From assembly GCF_902833045.1 (NCBI RefSeq), contig NZ_CADFDU010000001.1, forward strand, positions 823,927-887,926: a stretch of 64,000 nt of DNA, in the 5' to 3' direction. The notes beneath the pieces were generated by a model. It saw only the letters and a list, made by a program, of their open reading frames with translations. It made no database searches and was not told where the DNA came from. Shown in pieces: positions 45,375 to 55,233 of this stretch. This DNA comes from Burkholderia sp. BCC0322. Its GTDB lineage: Bacteria; Pseudomonadota; Gammaproteobacteria; Burkholderiales; Burkholderiaceae. The number at the start of each line of letters is the position of its first letter. Positions within the stretch are counted from its first letter, which is position 1. Both the position numbers and the translations under genes were made by a program.

Positions 45375-47345
45375 GTGACAAGACTTGAGAAGGTCTGGCA
45401 ATTGCTCGTCGGAAAGCCGCTCGACCCGCTCGATCCGCGCACGCGGCATGCGATCGCCGTGACGCCGCTGCTGGCCTGGGTCGGGCTCGGCGCCGACGGG
45501 CTGTCGTCGTCGTGCTACGGCCCGGAAGAAGCGTTCCTCGCGCTGGCGCACCACACGCCGCTCGCCCTGTTCCTCGCGCTCGCGACGTCGGCCACCGTAT
45601 TCATCATCGCGCTCGGCTACAACCAGGTGATCGAGCTGTTCCCGACGGGCGGCGGCGGGTATCGCGTCGCGACGTCGCTGCTCGGGTCGAAGCCGGGGCT
45701 CGTATCGGGGGCGGCGCTGCTGGTCGACTACGTACTGACCGTCGCGACGTCGCTCGCGAGCGGCGTCGACGCATTCTTCAGCCTGCTGCCGGTGAGCGCG
45801 CAGGCGTTCAAGCTCACGACCGAGATCGTGCTGATCCTGCTGATGACGGGGCTCAACTTCCGCGGGATGCGCGAATCGATCATGGTGCTGCTGCCGATCT
45901 TCGTCGGCTTCGTGATCCTGCACTTCGCGCTGATCGTCTATGGCATCGCCGTGCACGGCGGCAACCTCGCGATGATCGTGCCCGATGCCGTGCACGAGGC
46001 GCACGGGATGTCGCAGTCGCTCGGCGTATTCGTGATGCTCGCGCTGCTGATGCGCGCGTTCTCGCTCGGCGGCGGCACCTATACGGGCCTCGAGGCCGTG
46101 TCGAACAACGTGAACATGCTCGCCGATCCGCGCGTGCCGAATGGCAAGGTGACGATGTGGTACATGTCGACCTCGCTCGCGTTCACGGCCGGCGGCATCA
46201 TCCTGCTGTACATGCTGTGGCACGCGCGGCCGGTCGAAGGCCAGACGCTCAACGCGGTCGTGTTCGGCAGCGTGATCGACCATCTCGGGCTCGGCTCGGC
46301 ATTCGCGCGCCACGCATTGCTCGCGGCCGTGCTCGCGTTCGAGGCCGGGCTGCTGATGGTCGGCGCGCAGACGGGCTTCCTCGACGGCCCGGCCGTGCTG
46401 TCGAACATGGCGTCGGATTCGTGGGTGCCGCGCCATTTCCGCGACCTGTCGGGGCGCCTCGTGCGGCAGAACGGGATCATCGTCGTCGGGCTGTCGAGCC
46501 TGCTGATCCTGTTGTGGACGCACGGCAGCGTCGACGTGCTCGTCGTGCTGTACAGCATCAACGTGTTCCTCACGTTCAGCCTGTCGCTGCTCGGGCTGTG
46601 CACTTACTGGTGGCGCCATCGCAGCGAGCAGGGCTGGTTCAAGCACTTCTTCCTGTCGGCGCTCGGGCTGAGCGTGACGGCGACCGTGCTCGTCATCACG
46701 CTGATCGAGAAGTTCACGGCGGGTGGCTGGCTCACGGTGCTCGTGACGAGCGCGGTGATCGCGCTGTGCTTCATGATCAACCGCCACTACGCATACACGC
46801 GCGCGCAGCTCGCGAAGGAAGATGCGCTGTTCTCCGGCAAACCGCCCGAAGTCGACGAGGCTACCGCGCCGGGCAAGCCCGATCCGTCGCAACCGACGGC
46901 CGTGCTGCTGGTCGGCAAGCATCGCGGCGCGAGCATGCACGCGCTGCTGTGGGTCAACCGGCTGTTTCCCGGGCATTTCCGCAACGTGATCTTCCTCGCG
47001 GTCGGCGAGGTCGATGCGAAGGCGTACGACGGGCACGAGCATCTCGAACGGCTGCGTCATTCGATCACCGAAGCGCTCGACTACTATGTCGCGCACTGCC
47101 GCCGCAACGGCATCGCGGCCGACTACCGGATCGCGTTCGGCACGAATCCCCTGGTCGAATTCATGAACCTCGCGTCGTCGACGCTCGACGAGTACCCGAA
47201 CGCCGTGTGCTTCGCGAGCAAGCTGATCTTCCGGCGCGTGAATTTCCTCACGGCCTGGCTGCACAACCAGACGCCCGTCGAGCTGCAGGCGCGCCTGCAC
47301 GTCGAGGGCAAGCAGATGGTGCTGTTGCCGATGAACGTCGGGTAA
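45375..47345 (+). CDS. APC superfamily permease with C-terminal cytoplasmic domain
   Basis: A 656-residue protein with about twelve membrane spans in the first 490 residues. Helix 1 has the broken-helix pattern of amino acid-polyamine-organocation carriers (WVGLGADGLSSSCYGPEEAF), and FPTGGGGYRVATSLLGSKPG is typical of the KimA/KUP-like branch. The last 160 residues form a soluble domain (TAVLLVGKHRGASMHALLWV, FLAVGEVDAKAYDG) similar in layout to the universal-stress-like tail of such carriers. The substrate may be an amino acid or K+. The start is GTG behind GGGAGG. Confidence 0.83.
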   Translation: MTRLEKVWQLLVGKPLDPLDPRTRHAIAVTPLLAWVGLGADGLSSSCYGPEEAFLALAHHTPLALFLALATSATVFIIALGYNQVIELFPTGGGGYRVATSLLGSKPGLVSGAALLVDYVLTVATSLASGVDAFFSLLPVSAQAFKLTTEIVLILLMTGLNFRGMRESIMVLLPIFVGFVILHFALIVYGIAVHGGNLAMIVPDAVHEAHGMSQSLGVFVMLALLMRAFSLGGGTYTGLEAVSNNVNMLADPRVPNGKVTMWYMSTSLAFTAGGIILLYMLWHARPVEGQTLNAVVFGSVIDHLGLGSAFARHALLAAVLAFEAGLLMVGAQTGFLDGPAVLSNMASDSWVPRHFRDLSGRLVRQNGIIVVGLSSLLILLWTHGSVDVLVVLYSINVFLTFSLSLLGLCTYWWRHRSEQGWFKHFFLSALGLSVTATVLVITLIEKFTAGGWLTVLVTSAVIALCFMINRHYAYTRAQLAKEDALFSGKPPEVDEATAPGKPDPSQPTAVLLVGKHRGASMHALLWVNRLFPGHFRNVIFLAVGEVDAKAYDGHEHLERLRHSITEALDYYVAHCRRNGIAADYRIAFGTNPLVEFMNLASSTLDEYPNAVCFASKLIFRRVNFLTAWLHNQTPVELQARLHVEGKQMVLLPMNVG

Positions 47346-47414
47346 CGGTGCGGCGCGTACGCGCTCGCATGAGCGTGGCGCGGCAAGCGTGTGGGCGACT
47401 GCCGGGAGCAGCCG

Positions 47415-47573
47415 TCAGGGCTGATGATGCCGATGCGGGCGGTGAGGCCGCCGCAGCGGCGGGTGATGGAATTTGGCCCTCAGTCGGTCGCGCCCCGGGC
47501 GCTTGATGAAGAACAGCACGGCGAGCGCGACAAACGCCAGCAGCACGACGACTTCCACGATCCCGTTTTCCAT
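47415..47573 (-). CDS. Small single-span membrane protein (52 aa)
   Basis: One N-terminal membrane helix (IVEVVVLLAFVALAVLFFI) is followed by a strongly basic, His/Pro/Arg-rich tail (FHHPPLRRPHRPHRHHQP) that could bind metal or acidic lipids. The ATG at 47573 has GGGAG 8 nt upstream. Short, without recognised family, but the hydrophobic helix and RBS support it being real. It lies in the 448-bp gap between the permease and the DUF3857 gene. Confidence 0.55.
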   Translation of the reverse strand: MENGIVEVVVLLAFVALAVLFFIKRPGRDRLRAKFHHPPLRRPHRPHRHHQP

Positions 47574-47793
47574 GGTGTCTCCCGGTCGCGGGCGGACGAT
47601 CCTTCTGCGGTGTTCGGCGTTCGAGCGAATGCCGGCGGCCGCATGCGACGACGCTTTCATGTCTCATTGTAGGTCGGCGTGCGCCGGCTTGACGCGTGCG
47701 TATGCGTCGCCCACACTGGTCGACACGAGGGTCGCGCGGTTGACTCTGTCCGTTGCACGACCGCGCTTTCCGTGAACCGCGACGAGGTGCGAT

Positions 47794-49713
47794 GTGGTGC
47801 GCTTTTCTGTCGGCCTGGCCGGCCGGATGCTGGCGTGCGCTGCCGCGTTCGGCGCGTTGAACGCCGTCGGCGCGCCGCCGGGCACGGGCCCGGCGGTGGG
47901 TGGGGCGAACGACGTCGCCGACGAAGCGCCCGTCACGGTCGTCAGCGACGTCCACGAATTCGTGATCCAGCACGACGGCTCGCTCGACGAGCACGACGAT
48001 TCGACGCTGCGCGCGAACGACGCGAACGGTATCGATGCAATCGCGCAGCGCTACGTGTGGTTCGACAAGAATCTCGAGAAGGTGGACCTGCTCGCGGCCG
48101 AGACGATCGACCGCGACGGTGTCGCGCATCCGGTCGGTGCGGACGGCATCCGTGACGTGCAGGAACCGCGCTCGGCCGGCGCGCCGACATTCCAGGACGG
48201 GCTGCTGCGCACCGTCGTGTTTCCCGGCGTCGAATCCGGGTCGAGCACGCGCGTGGCGTTCCGCAAGACCCGCACGAAGCCGGTCAACCGCGGCTACTTT
48301 GGCTATACCGTGGCGCCGTCGCGCGAGCCGGTCGACAGCCAGCGGCTGATCTTCGACATGCCCGCCGACATGCCGCTGTATGCGGATGCGCGCGGCTACG
48401 TCGCGCTGCCGCCGGTCACCGCGAACGGCCGCACGCGCTACGAATTCGACTACCGGCACGGCCCGTACGACCGCATCGAGAACGGCGCGGTCGGCTACGC
48501 GACCTACGGCGACCGCCTCGTCGTGTCGACATTGCCCGACTACGCGGCGTTCGCCGCGCGCTACCGCAACGCGGCCGTCGATCCGGGCGCGGACGATCCG
48601 GTCGTGGCGCAGCTGGCGCGCACGCTCACCGCGGGTGTCGCCGATCCGCGCGACAAGGCGCGCATCCTGTACGACTGGGTGCAGGCGAACATCCGTTACG
48701 TCGGGTTGTTTCTCGGCGAAACGGCTGCCGCGCCGCATCACGTGACGGACATCCTGCGCAACCGCTACGGCGACTGCAAGGATCATGTCGCGCTGTTCGG
48801 CGCGCTGCTCGCGGCGGTCGGCATTCGCAGCGAACCGGTGCTGCTCAATCTCGGATCCGTCTACACGCTGCCGTCGGTGCCCGGCTACGGCGGCGGTGCG
48901 ATCAATCACGCGATCACGTGGCTGCCCGATCTCGCGCGCTATGCGGACACGACGACGGCCGGCATCGCATTCGGCTATCTGCCGCCGATCGTGATGGATC
49001 GTCCCGCGCTGCGGGTCGACACGGGCGTGCTGTCGCGCACCCCGGCCACGCAGCCGCGCGGCCGTATCGCGCGGGTCGGGATCGATGCGGCCGGGCCGGA
49101 CGCCACGCATTTTCACGCGTACGTCGAGGACGACGGCTGGACGGCCGAACTCGAACGCAACGTGTTTCGCCGCGCGACGCACGAGCGCATCGAGCAGCTC
49201 GCGACCGAGCGTCTCCGGCAAAGCGGCTTGCGCGGCCGCGCGCAACTGTCGACCAGCGACCGGCGCGTCACCGACGGGCCGTTCGACGTGACGATGTCGG
49301 GCACGCTCGATCATTTCGTGTGGCCTGACGGCACGACCGCGTTGCCCGCGCTGTCGAGCCTGACGGGCGGCATCGCGACGCAGGTCGAGAGCTGGCTCGC
49401 CGAGCCCGTGCGCACGCAGCCGTGGGGCTGCGTTGGCGGTACGTTCGACGAGACCGGCCAGATTGCGCTGCCGGCCGGCGTCGCGGTGACCGACCTGCCG
49501 GCCGATACGACCGTGCACGACCGCTTCGTCGACTTCACGTCGCATTACGTATTCGACGCGGCCGCGCGCGTCGTGCAGGTCACGCGGCGGATGACGGCGA
49601 ATTTTGGCCGTCAGGTGTGTACGGCGGACGAATTCACGGCGCTGCGCGCGTCGCTCGAACGCATCGAACGCGACACGCAGGCGCAGATCGTCGTGCGGGC
49701 GAAGGGGCGTTGA
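47794..49713 (+). CDS. DUF3857 / transglutaminase-like exported protein
   Basis: A 639-residue protein with a signal peptide (MLACAAAFGALNAVGA). An N-terminal DUF3857 beta domain (about 45-230: QRYVWFDKNLEKVDLLAAET, RVAFRKTRTKPVNRGYFGYT) is followed by a transglutaminase-like domain with catalytic Cys in RNRYGDCKDHVALFGALLAA and a His in GGAINHAITWLPDL. A C-terminal beta domain completes the usual layout. Such proteins act in the periplasm, probably as cysteine proteases or amide-cleaving enzymes; the substrate is unknown. The start is GTG at 47794 after GACGAGG. Confidence 0.85.
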   Translation: MVRFSVGLAGRMLACAAAFGALNAVGAPPGTGPAVGGANDVADEAPVTVVSDVHEFVIQHDGSLDEHDDSTLRANDANGIDAIAQRYVWFDKNLEKVDLLAAETIDRDGVAHPVGADGIRDVQEPRSAGAPTFQDGLLRTVVFPGVESGSSTRVAFRKTRTKPVNRGYFGYTVAPSREPVDSQRLIFDMPADMPLYADARGYVALPPVTANGRTRYEFDYRHGPYDRIENGAVGYATYGDRLVVSTLPDYAAFAARYRNAAVDPGADDPVVAQLARTLTAGVADPRDKARILYDWVQANIRYVGLFLGETAAAPHHVTDILRNRYGDCKDHVALFGALLAAVGIRSEPVLLNLGSVYTLPSVPGYGGGAINHAITWLPDLARYADTTTAGIAFGYLPPIVMDRPALRVDTGVLSRTPATQPRGRIARVGIDAAGPDATHFHAYVEDDGWTAELERNVFRRATHERIEQLATERLRQSGLRGRAQLSTSDRRVTDGPFDVTMSGTLDHFVWPDGTTALPALSSLTGGIATQVESWLAEPVRTQPWGCVGGTFDETGQIALPAGVAVTDLPADTTVHDRFVDFTSHYVFDAAARVVQVTRRMTANFGRQVCTADEFTALRASLERIERDTQAQIVVRAKGR

Positions 49714-49762
49714 ACGGGCAGTGGGCGCGTCGCCGCCATCGGCCAACGCACAGGAGGACATC

Positions 49763-49930
49763 ATGACGGAACGGGACTACGAGATCGCCGATCTCTCGAA
49801 GGATTTGCTGGGCCGGATCGTGCAGGGCACCGTCGCGAACGGCGCGCCTGTGGATGCAGAGCAGTGCGCTGCGCTCGCCGTGCAATGCGCGACGGCGCTG
49901 GTCGACAAGCTCGACGCGCGCAGCGGCTGA
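49763..49930 (+). CDS. Small hypothetical protein (55 aa)
   Basis: A short acidic helical protein, MTERDYEIADLSKDLLGRIV onward, with two Cys (EQCAALAVQCATALVDKL) in a predicted C-terminal helix. A strong AGGAGG lies 6 nt before the ATG, 49 bp after the DUF3857 gene, so it is probably co-transcribed. No family recognised. Confidence 0.65.
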   Translation: MTERDYEIADLSKDLLGRIVQGTVANGAPVDAEQCAALAVQCATALVDKLDARSG

Positions 49931-50051
49931 AAGCGGAAGGACGTCACGCGCGGCGGCGACTTGAGCACCGCCGGCGAATGTGCGACTTCGGAACGAAGCA
50001 ACGCGTAGCGGCCCCGGTCAGCGTCGCACGTCAAGCGTCAGGCATCACGCA

Positions 50052-51101
50052 TTACGCTTCGACACGCACCTCGCCGTCCGCGCGCACGGCGCCCGGCGGC
50101 TTGCCCACCACGCGCTTGAACGCGCGGCTGAACGCGGCGAGCGAACCGTAGCCGAGCCGGTACGCGACGGCCTCGATCGTTTCGTGGTCGCGCGTGATCC
50201 ATTGCGCGGCGAGCCGCATCCGCAGCTCGGTCAGGTAGCGCACCGGCGTCATCCCGGTGGCCGCGAGAAAGCGTTCGGCGAACACCGAGCGCGACACGCC
50301 GGCTTCGGTCGCGAGTTCCGCCACGCTCCAGTTGCGGCCCGGGTCGCGGTGCAGCGCGACGATCGCGCGGCCGAGCTTCGGCTCGCGCAGCGCCTGCACC
50401 CAGCCGGTCGCATCACCGCATCCGCACTCGACCCAGCCGCGCACGATGAAGGCCGCGACCACATCCGCGAGCCGCGCGAGGATGCCCGCGAAGCCCGCCC
50501 GCGCCGAGCACGCCTCGCGCTCCATCGCATCGAGCATCGGGCGGATTTCCGGGTAGCGCGCAAGCAGCGTGCCGACGTGCATGAACTCGGGCATCGTGCC
50601 GACGAGCGGCTGCATGCCGCCGAGGTCGAGCTCCATGCACGCGCTGAAGATCAGCGCATCGCCGGCGCCCGGCTCGGTCGTCGCGCAACGGGCGGGCGAC
50701 ACGCCGGCCGGCGCCACCGACGCCACCGTATCGCAGATCTTCGCGACCTCGAAACCGTTGATCTCGCGGCACGGCGCATCGGGATCGGACACCAGCGCGT
50801 GCATGCCGCCACGCGGCAGCAGGATCGCGTCGCCGGCCTCGAGCCGCATCGTGTCGCCCGACGCGTCGCGCAGCAGCACGGGCCCGCGCCCGACGAAATG
50901 GAACTGCGCGCGGCCCGTCACATGGCCGAAGTTCAGCCCGAACGGCCGCGCGACCTGGATGCGACGGTACTGGACGCCGCTCAGGCGCATCCCCAGCAGC
51001 AGCTCGCTGACGAGGTCGTGCACGTCGGGGATGGGCGGAAGCAGGGGCTCGGACATATCGAGATTCGGACGATCGATCAACAAGAGCGGATTGTATGTCA
51101 T
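50052..51101 (-). CDS. AraC family transcriptional regulator (cupin-type sensor)
   Basis: A 349-residue AraC-type regulator with an N-terminal cupin-like ligand domain (GRAQFHFVGRGPVLLRDASG, LEAGDAILLPRGGMHALV) and a C-terminal pair of helix-turn-helix motifs (NWSVAELATEAGVSRSVFAE and ETIEAVAYRLGYGSLAAFSR, then AFKRVVG.PP). A Cys-rich WVECGCGD segment sits before the DNA-binding part. It is divergent from an MFS efflux-type transporter across a 70-bp gap and probably controls it. Confidence 0.9.
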   Translation of the reverse strand: MTYNPLLLIDRPNLDMSEPLLPPIPDVHDLVSELLLGMRLSGVQYRRIQVARPFGLNFGHVTGRAQFHFVGRGPVLLRDASGDTMRLEAGDAILLPRGGMHALVSDPDAPCREINGFEVAKICDTVASVAPAGVSPARCATTEPGAGDALIFSACMELDLGGMQPLVGTMPEFMHVGTLLARYPEIRPMLDAMEREACSARAGFAGILARLADVVAAFIVRGWVECGCGDATGWVQALREPKLGRAIVALHRDPGRNWSVAELATEAGVSRSVFAERFLAATGMTPVRYLTELRMRLAAQWITRDHETIEAVAYRLGYGSLAAFSRAFKRVVGKPPGAVRADGEVRVEA

Positions 51102-51171
51102 AGACCGTCCTGACGTGGTTCCTTACGATACGCTCTCATCAGTACTTTCCCTAGCCAACACGGAACCACGC

Positions 51172-52374
51172 ATGAATCCCGGAATCTCCACGGCCGCCTC
51201 GACGGCGGCCCCCCGCGAACCGGCCTGGGGCGCGGTATTCGCGATGACGCTCGGCGTCTTCGGGCTCGTCACGGCCGAATTCCTGCCCGCGAGCCTGCTG
51301 ACGCCGATGGCCGACAGCCTCGGCGTGACCGAAGGCGTGGCCGGGCAGGCCGTCACCGCCACCGCGACGGTCGCGCTGGTCACCAGCCTGCTGATCTCGG
51401 CGCTGACGCGCACGATCGACCGGCGGCGCGTGCTGCTCGCGTTCTCGGTGCTGCTCGTCGCATCGAACCTGGCGGTTGCGTTCGCACCCAACCTGACGAC
51501 GCTGCTGATCGGCCGCGTCGTGCTCGGCATCGCGCTCGGCGGCTTCTGGACGATGGCGACGGCCACCGCGATGCGGCTCGTGCCGACGGCGATGGTGCCG
51601 CGTGCGCTGTCGATCATCTTCAGCGGCGTGGCGGTCGCGACGATCGCGTCCGCGCCGATGGGCAGCTACTTCGGTCACCTGATCGGCTGGCGCAACGTGT
51701 TCCTGATCGCGGCCGTGCTCGGCGGCGTTGCGTTCGTGTCGCAGGTCATCACGCTGCCGTCGATGCCGCCGAGCGGCACGACACGGCTGCGCACGCTGAT
51801 CGACGTGCTGCGCCGGCCGACCGTCGGCCTCGGGATGTTCGCGACGATCCTCGTGTTCACCGGGCATTTCGCGTTCTTCACGTACCTGCGGCCGTTCCTC
51901 GAACAGGTTGCGGGCGTCGGCGTGAACGGGCTGTCGGCGATCCTGCTCGGCTACGGCATTGCCAACTTCGTCGGCACGTCGCTCGCCGGCCGTGTGCTCG
52001 AACACCGGTTGCGGCCGATGCTGATCGGGATGCCCGCGCTGATGGTCGTGCTCGGCGTCGCGCTCGTCGCGCTCGGCCGCGCGCCGATGATCGACGCGGT
52101 GCTCGTCGCGTTGTGGGGGATGGCGTTCGGCGGCGTACCCGTCGCCTGGTCGACGTGGGTCACGCGCACCGTGCCCGACGAAGCCGAGAGTGCGGGCGGG
52201 CTGATCGTCGCGGCGATCCAGCTGGCGATCGCCACGGGCGCGGCAGCCGGCGGCGTCGTATTCGACGCGAACGGTGCGGCCGGCGTGTTCGTTGCCGCAG
52301 CCGTCGTGCTGGCCGTCGCGGTTGCGACGATCGTGACCGGCGTACCGAAGCGGGTCGGCGTGGCGGTGTCCTGA
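51172..52374 (+). CDS. MFS transporter, drug/arabinose efflux type
   Basis: A 400-residue twelve-helix MFS carrier of the AraJ/NepI-like drug:H+ antiporter-1 group. Helix 1 reads VFAMTLGVFGLVTAEFLPAS; the motif A region is LISALTRTIDRRRVLLAFSV and motif C-like TIASAPMGSYFGHLIGWRNV follows. Export of a small metabolite or drug is likely. The ATG at 51172 (MNPGIS) is chosen because upstream codons overlap the divergent regulator. Confidence 0.86.
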   Translation: MNPGISTAASTAAPREPAWGAVFAMTLGVFGLVTAEFLPASLLTPMADSLGVTEGVAGQAVTATATVALVTSLLISALTRTIDRRRVLLAFSVLLVASNLAVAFAPNLTTLLIGRVVLGIALGGFWTMATATAMRLVPTAMVPRALSIIFSGVAVATIASAPMGSYFGHLIGWRNVFLIAAVLGGVAFVSQVITLPSMPPSGTTRLRTLIDVLRRPTVGLGMFATILVFTGHFAFFTYLRPFLEQVAGVGVNGLSAILLGYGIANFVGTSLAGRVLEHRLRPMLIGMPALMVVLGVALVALGRAPMIDAVLVALWGMAFGGVPVAWSTWVTRTVPDEAESAGGLIVAAIQLAIATGAAAGGVVFDANGAAGVFVAAAVVLAVAVATIVTGVPKRVGVAVS

Positions 52375-52423
52375 CCGGCCGCCGGGCCCGTGCTTCGCGC
52401 GCGGGCCCGGCGGCGCTCGTCCG

Positions 52424-53302
52424 TCAGGCGGCGCCGGCGTCCGCGATGCGGTCGAGTTCCGCGAGCGCGTCTTCCGGCAGATCGAGGTCGGCCGCCGCGA
52501 GATTCTCGCGCAGATGCGCGACCGACGACGTGCCGGGAATCAGCAGCAGGTTCGGCGCGCGGTGCAGCAGCCACGCCAGCGCGACTTGCATTGGCGTCGC
52601 GCCGACGCGCGTCGCCACGCCGGACAGCGTCGACGACTGCAGCGGCGAGAAGCCGCCGAGCGGAAAGTACGGCACGTAGGCGATGCCGTCCCGGGCGACC
52701 GCGTCGATCAGCGCATCGTCGTCGCGATGCGCGATGTTGTAGTGGTTCTGCACGCAGACGATGTCGCAGATCCGGCGCCCCTCCGCGACCTGCGCGGCCG
52801 TGACGTTGCTCAGGCCGACGTGGCGGACGAGCCCGCGCCGCTGCAGTTCGGCGAGTGCGCTCAGCGGCGCTTCGATCGATCCTTCGGCCGGCCCGTGCGG
52901 GTCGAACATGATGCGCAGGTTGACGACCTCGAGCACATCGAGCCCGAGGTTGCGCAGGTTGTCGTGCACGGCCCGTTCGAGTGCGTCGGGCGCGAACGCG
53001 GGCAGCCACGATGCGTCGTCGCCGCGCCGCGCGCCGATCTTGGTGACGATCACGAGATCGTCGCGATACGGATGCAATGCATCGCGGATCAGCCGGTTGG
53101 TGACGTGCGGGCCGTAGAAATCGCTGGTGTCGATATGGTCGACGCCGCACGCGACGGCTTCGCGCAATACGCGCAATGCCGCGTCGCGGTCCTTCGGCGG
53201 GCCGAACACGCCGGGCCCCGCGAGCTGCATCGCGCCGTAGCCGATCCGTTTGACGTGGCGATTGCCGAGCCGGAAGGCGGCGGTGTGTCGAATGTCGGAC
53301 AT
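52424..53302 (-). CDS. Aldo/keto reductase
   Basis: A 292-residue (beta/alpha)8 aldo-keto reductase. Catalytic Asp and Tyr are in HIDTSDFYGPHVTN and Lys in IVTKIGARRG. The usual His position sits in EVVNLRIM, reading Arg, as in a subgroup of oxidoreductases of this family. The NADPH-binding end IPGTSSVAHLRENLAAADL is intact. It reduces an unknown aldehyde or ketone. AGGAG precedes the ATG at 53302. Divergent from a LysR gene 96 bp away. Confidence 0.9.
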   Translation of the reverse strand: MSDIRHTAAFRLGNRHVKRIGYGAMQLAGPGVFGPPKDRDAALRVLREAVACGVDHIDTSDFYGPHVTNRLIRDALHPYRDDLVIVTKIGARRGDDASWLPAFAPDALERAVHDNLRNLGLDVLEVVNLRIMFDPHGPAEGSIEAPLSALAELQRRGLVRHVGLSNVTAAQVAEGRRICDIVCVQNHYNIAHRDDDALIDAVARDGIAYVPYFPLGGFSPLQSSTLSGVATRVGATPMQVALAWLLHRAPNLLLIPGTSSVAHLRENLAAADLDLPEDALAELDRIADAGAA

Positions 53303-53398
53303 GACGGTGCTCCTGTTGATGAATGCGACCAGCATAGGCATTGGCCGCCTGCGCGATAAGCCGGCATAATCCGCACGGGTTGTACGAAAAGGCGAACA

Positions 53399-54298
53399 AT
53401 GCAAGCCGATCTGGGTGATCTGAATGCGTTCTTGGCCGTGGCGCGCGCCAGCGGATTCCGTGACGCCGCGCGCGTGACGGGCCTCAGCGCGTCGGGGCTG
53501 AGCGAGGCCGTGCGCCGGCTGGAAGCGCAGCTTGGCGTGCGGCTGCTGCATCGCACGACGCGCAGTGTCGTGCCGACCGAAGCCGGTGAGCGCCTGCTCG
53601 CGCGTCTTGGCCCCGCGTTGACCGAAGTGGCGGCGGCGCTCGACGGTATCGGCGAATTCCGGGACAGACCGGCCGGCACGCTGAAGCTCAACGTGCCGGT
53701 CAGCGCGGCGCGGCTCGTGCTGCCGGCAATCGTGCCGCGCTTTCTCGATGCGTATCCGGACATCCGGCTGGAAGTGATCGCCGACGAAAATTTCGTCGAC
53801 GTACTGGCGGCCGGATGCGACGCGGGCATCCGTTACGACGAACGGCTCGAGCAGGACATGATCGCGGTGCCGATCGGCCCGCGCATCCAGCGGTTCGCGA
53901 CCGCGGCCGCCCCCGGCTATCTCGACCGTCATGGCCGGCTGCGGCATCCGCGCGAACTGCTCGCGCATCGTTGCCTGCGGGGGCGGTTCGCGAGCGGCGC
54001 AATGCCGCCGTGGGAGTTCGAGCGCGACGGCGAGGTCGTGCGGATCCAGCCGGCCGCCGGGCCGCTGCTGGTGCAGATCGGCGGCGCGACCGACCTGGTC
54101 GTCGACGCGGCGATCGCCGGCACGGGCATCGTGCATCTCTTCGAGGACTGGTTGCGACCGCATTTCGACAGCGGGGCGCTCGAACGCGTGCTCGAACCGT
54201 GGTGGCGGCCGTTTTCGGGCCCCTTCCTCTATTACCCCGGGCGCCGTCTCGTGCCGCCCGCACTGCGCGCGTTCATCGATTTCATCAAGGCATCCTGA
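53399..54298 (+). CDS. LysR family transcriptional regulator
   Basis: A 299-residue LysR-type regulator of the DmlR/AaeR-like clade: HTH FLAVARASGFRDAARVTGLS, SEAVRRLEAQLGVRLLHRTT, then effector domain PAGTLKLNVPVSAARLVLPA. It is divergent from the aldo/keto reductase gene and probably controls it. It starts at the ATG at 53399; AAAAGGCG lies just upstream. Confidence 0.9.
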   Translation: MQADLGDLNAFLAVARASGFRDAARVTGLSASGLSEAVRRLEAQLGVRLLHRTTRSVVPTEAGERLLARLGPALTEVAAALDGIGEFRDRPAGTLKLNVPVSAARLVLPAIVPRFLDAYPDIRLEVIADENFVDVLAAGCDAGIRYDERLEQDMIAVPIGPRIQRFATAAAPGYLDRHGRLRHPRELLAHRCLRGRFASGAMPPWEFERDGEVVRIQPAAGPLLVQIGGATDLVVDAAIAGTGIVHLFEDWLRPHFDSGALERVLEPWWRPFSGPFLYYPGRRLVPPALRAFIDFIKAS

Positions 54299-54339
54299 GC
54301 GTTGCTTGCCTGCGGGCGGGCGACGTGGCGGCCCGCCGC

Positions 54340-55185
54340 TCAGCGCACCGGTGCGTGCGTGTCGAGCAACTGCCGGTGGCGCGCCTCCGTCGCGTCGTCG
54401 GCGGGGAACATGCACTCCATGCGCAGCTCTTGCGCGGCGGCGCTTTGCGGCGTCCCCACCGTCGTGACCAGCGAGAAGTAACGCAGCACGACGCCTTCGT
54501 GCACGAAGCCGATCGGGATCACCGGCAGCGACGGTGCGGCGGCCGGCGCCGGCGGCGTGTTCCAGTCGTGCGGGGCATCGGGGCTGGCGAGCAGGTCGTC
54601 GAGCAGTCGCCGCGTGTCGTCGTCGATCACGCGCCCCACCGATTCGCGATGCACGCGCTGCAGCAGGCTGCGCGACACCGTCTCCCAGTCGGCCACGAAC
54701 GGCCGCATGCCGTGCGGATCGAACATCAGGCGCAGCAGGTTGCGAGGGCCGCCGCGCGCGGCCATCTCGATGAAGCAGCCGAAAAAGCGGGGTGCCGCGT
54801 CGTTGGTCATCAGCACGTTCCAGTGGCGGTCCATCACGATCGCCGGAAACGGATCGTGCTGGCGCACGACCCGTTCGAGCGCGCGGATCACGCCGTTCAT
54901 CTCCTGCGCGTCCCACGGCGCTTCCGAATACACCGGTGCATAGCCGGCCGCGAGCAGCAGTGCGTTGCGCTCGCGCAGCGGCACGTCCAGTGCCTGCGCG
55001 AGCGTCAGCAGCGTGTCGCGGCCCGGCACGCTGCGCCCGCTTTCGATGAAGCTGATCTGGCGCTGCGAGATGCCCGCGTCGAGCGACAGATCGAGCTGGC
55101 TCACGCCGCGCACGTCGCGCCAGTAACGCAGCAACTGGCCCAGTTCGCGCGGCGGCGCGTGCGGTTCGCGGCGGCTGGCGTTCAT
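54340..55185 (-). CDS. XRE regulator with MmyB-like ligand domain
   Basis: A 281-residue regulator with an N-terminal Cro/C1 HTH (LGQLLRYWRDVRGVSQLDLS, ISQRQISFIESGRSVPGRDT) and a C-terminal MmyB-like PAS-fold domain (AIVMDRHWNVLMTNDAAPRF, NLLRLMFDPHGMRPFVADWE) that in related proteins binds a fatty acid. It follows the CMD-family gene by 48 bp on the same strand and may regulate it or a distant redox target. Confidence 0.88.
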   Translation of the reverse strand: MNASRREPHAPPRELGQLLRYWRDVRGVSQLDLSLDAGISQRQISFIESGRSVPGRDTLLTLAQALDVPLRERNALLLAAGYAPVYSEAPWDAQEMNGVIRALERVVRQHDPFPAIVMDRHWNVLMTNDAAPRFFGCFIEMAARGGPRNLLRLMFDPHGMRPFVADWETVSRSLLQRVHRESVGRVIDDDTRRLLDDLLASPDAPHDWNTPPAPAAAPSLPVIPIGFVHEGVVLRYFSLVTTVGTPQSAAAQELRMECMFPADDATEARHRQLLDTHAPVR

Positions 55186-55233
55186 CGTGCCTCCCAGGGC
55201 GTTCCGTAAGCGACGCGCTCGACTATATCGGAC

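Noticed and set aside
45228-47300. A 690-codon open frame on the minus strand
   Set aside because: It lies antisense to the APC permease gene, with biased low-information composition and no start signal.
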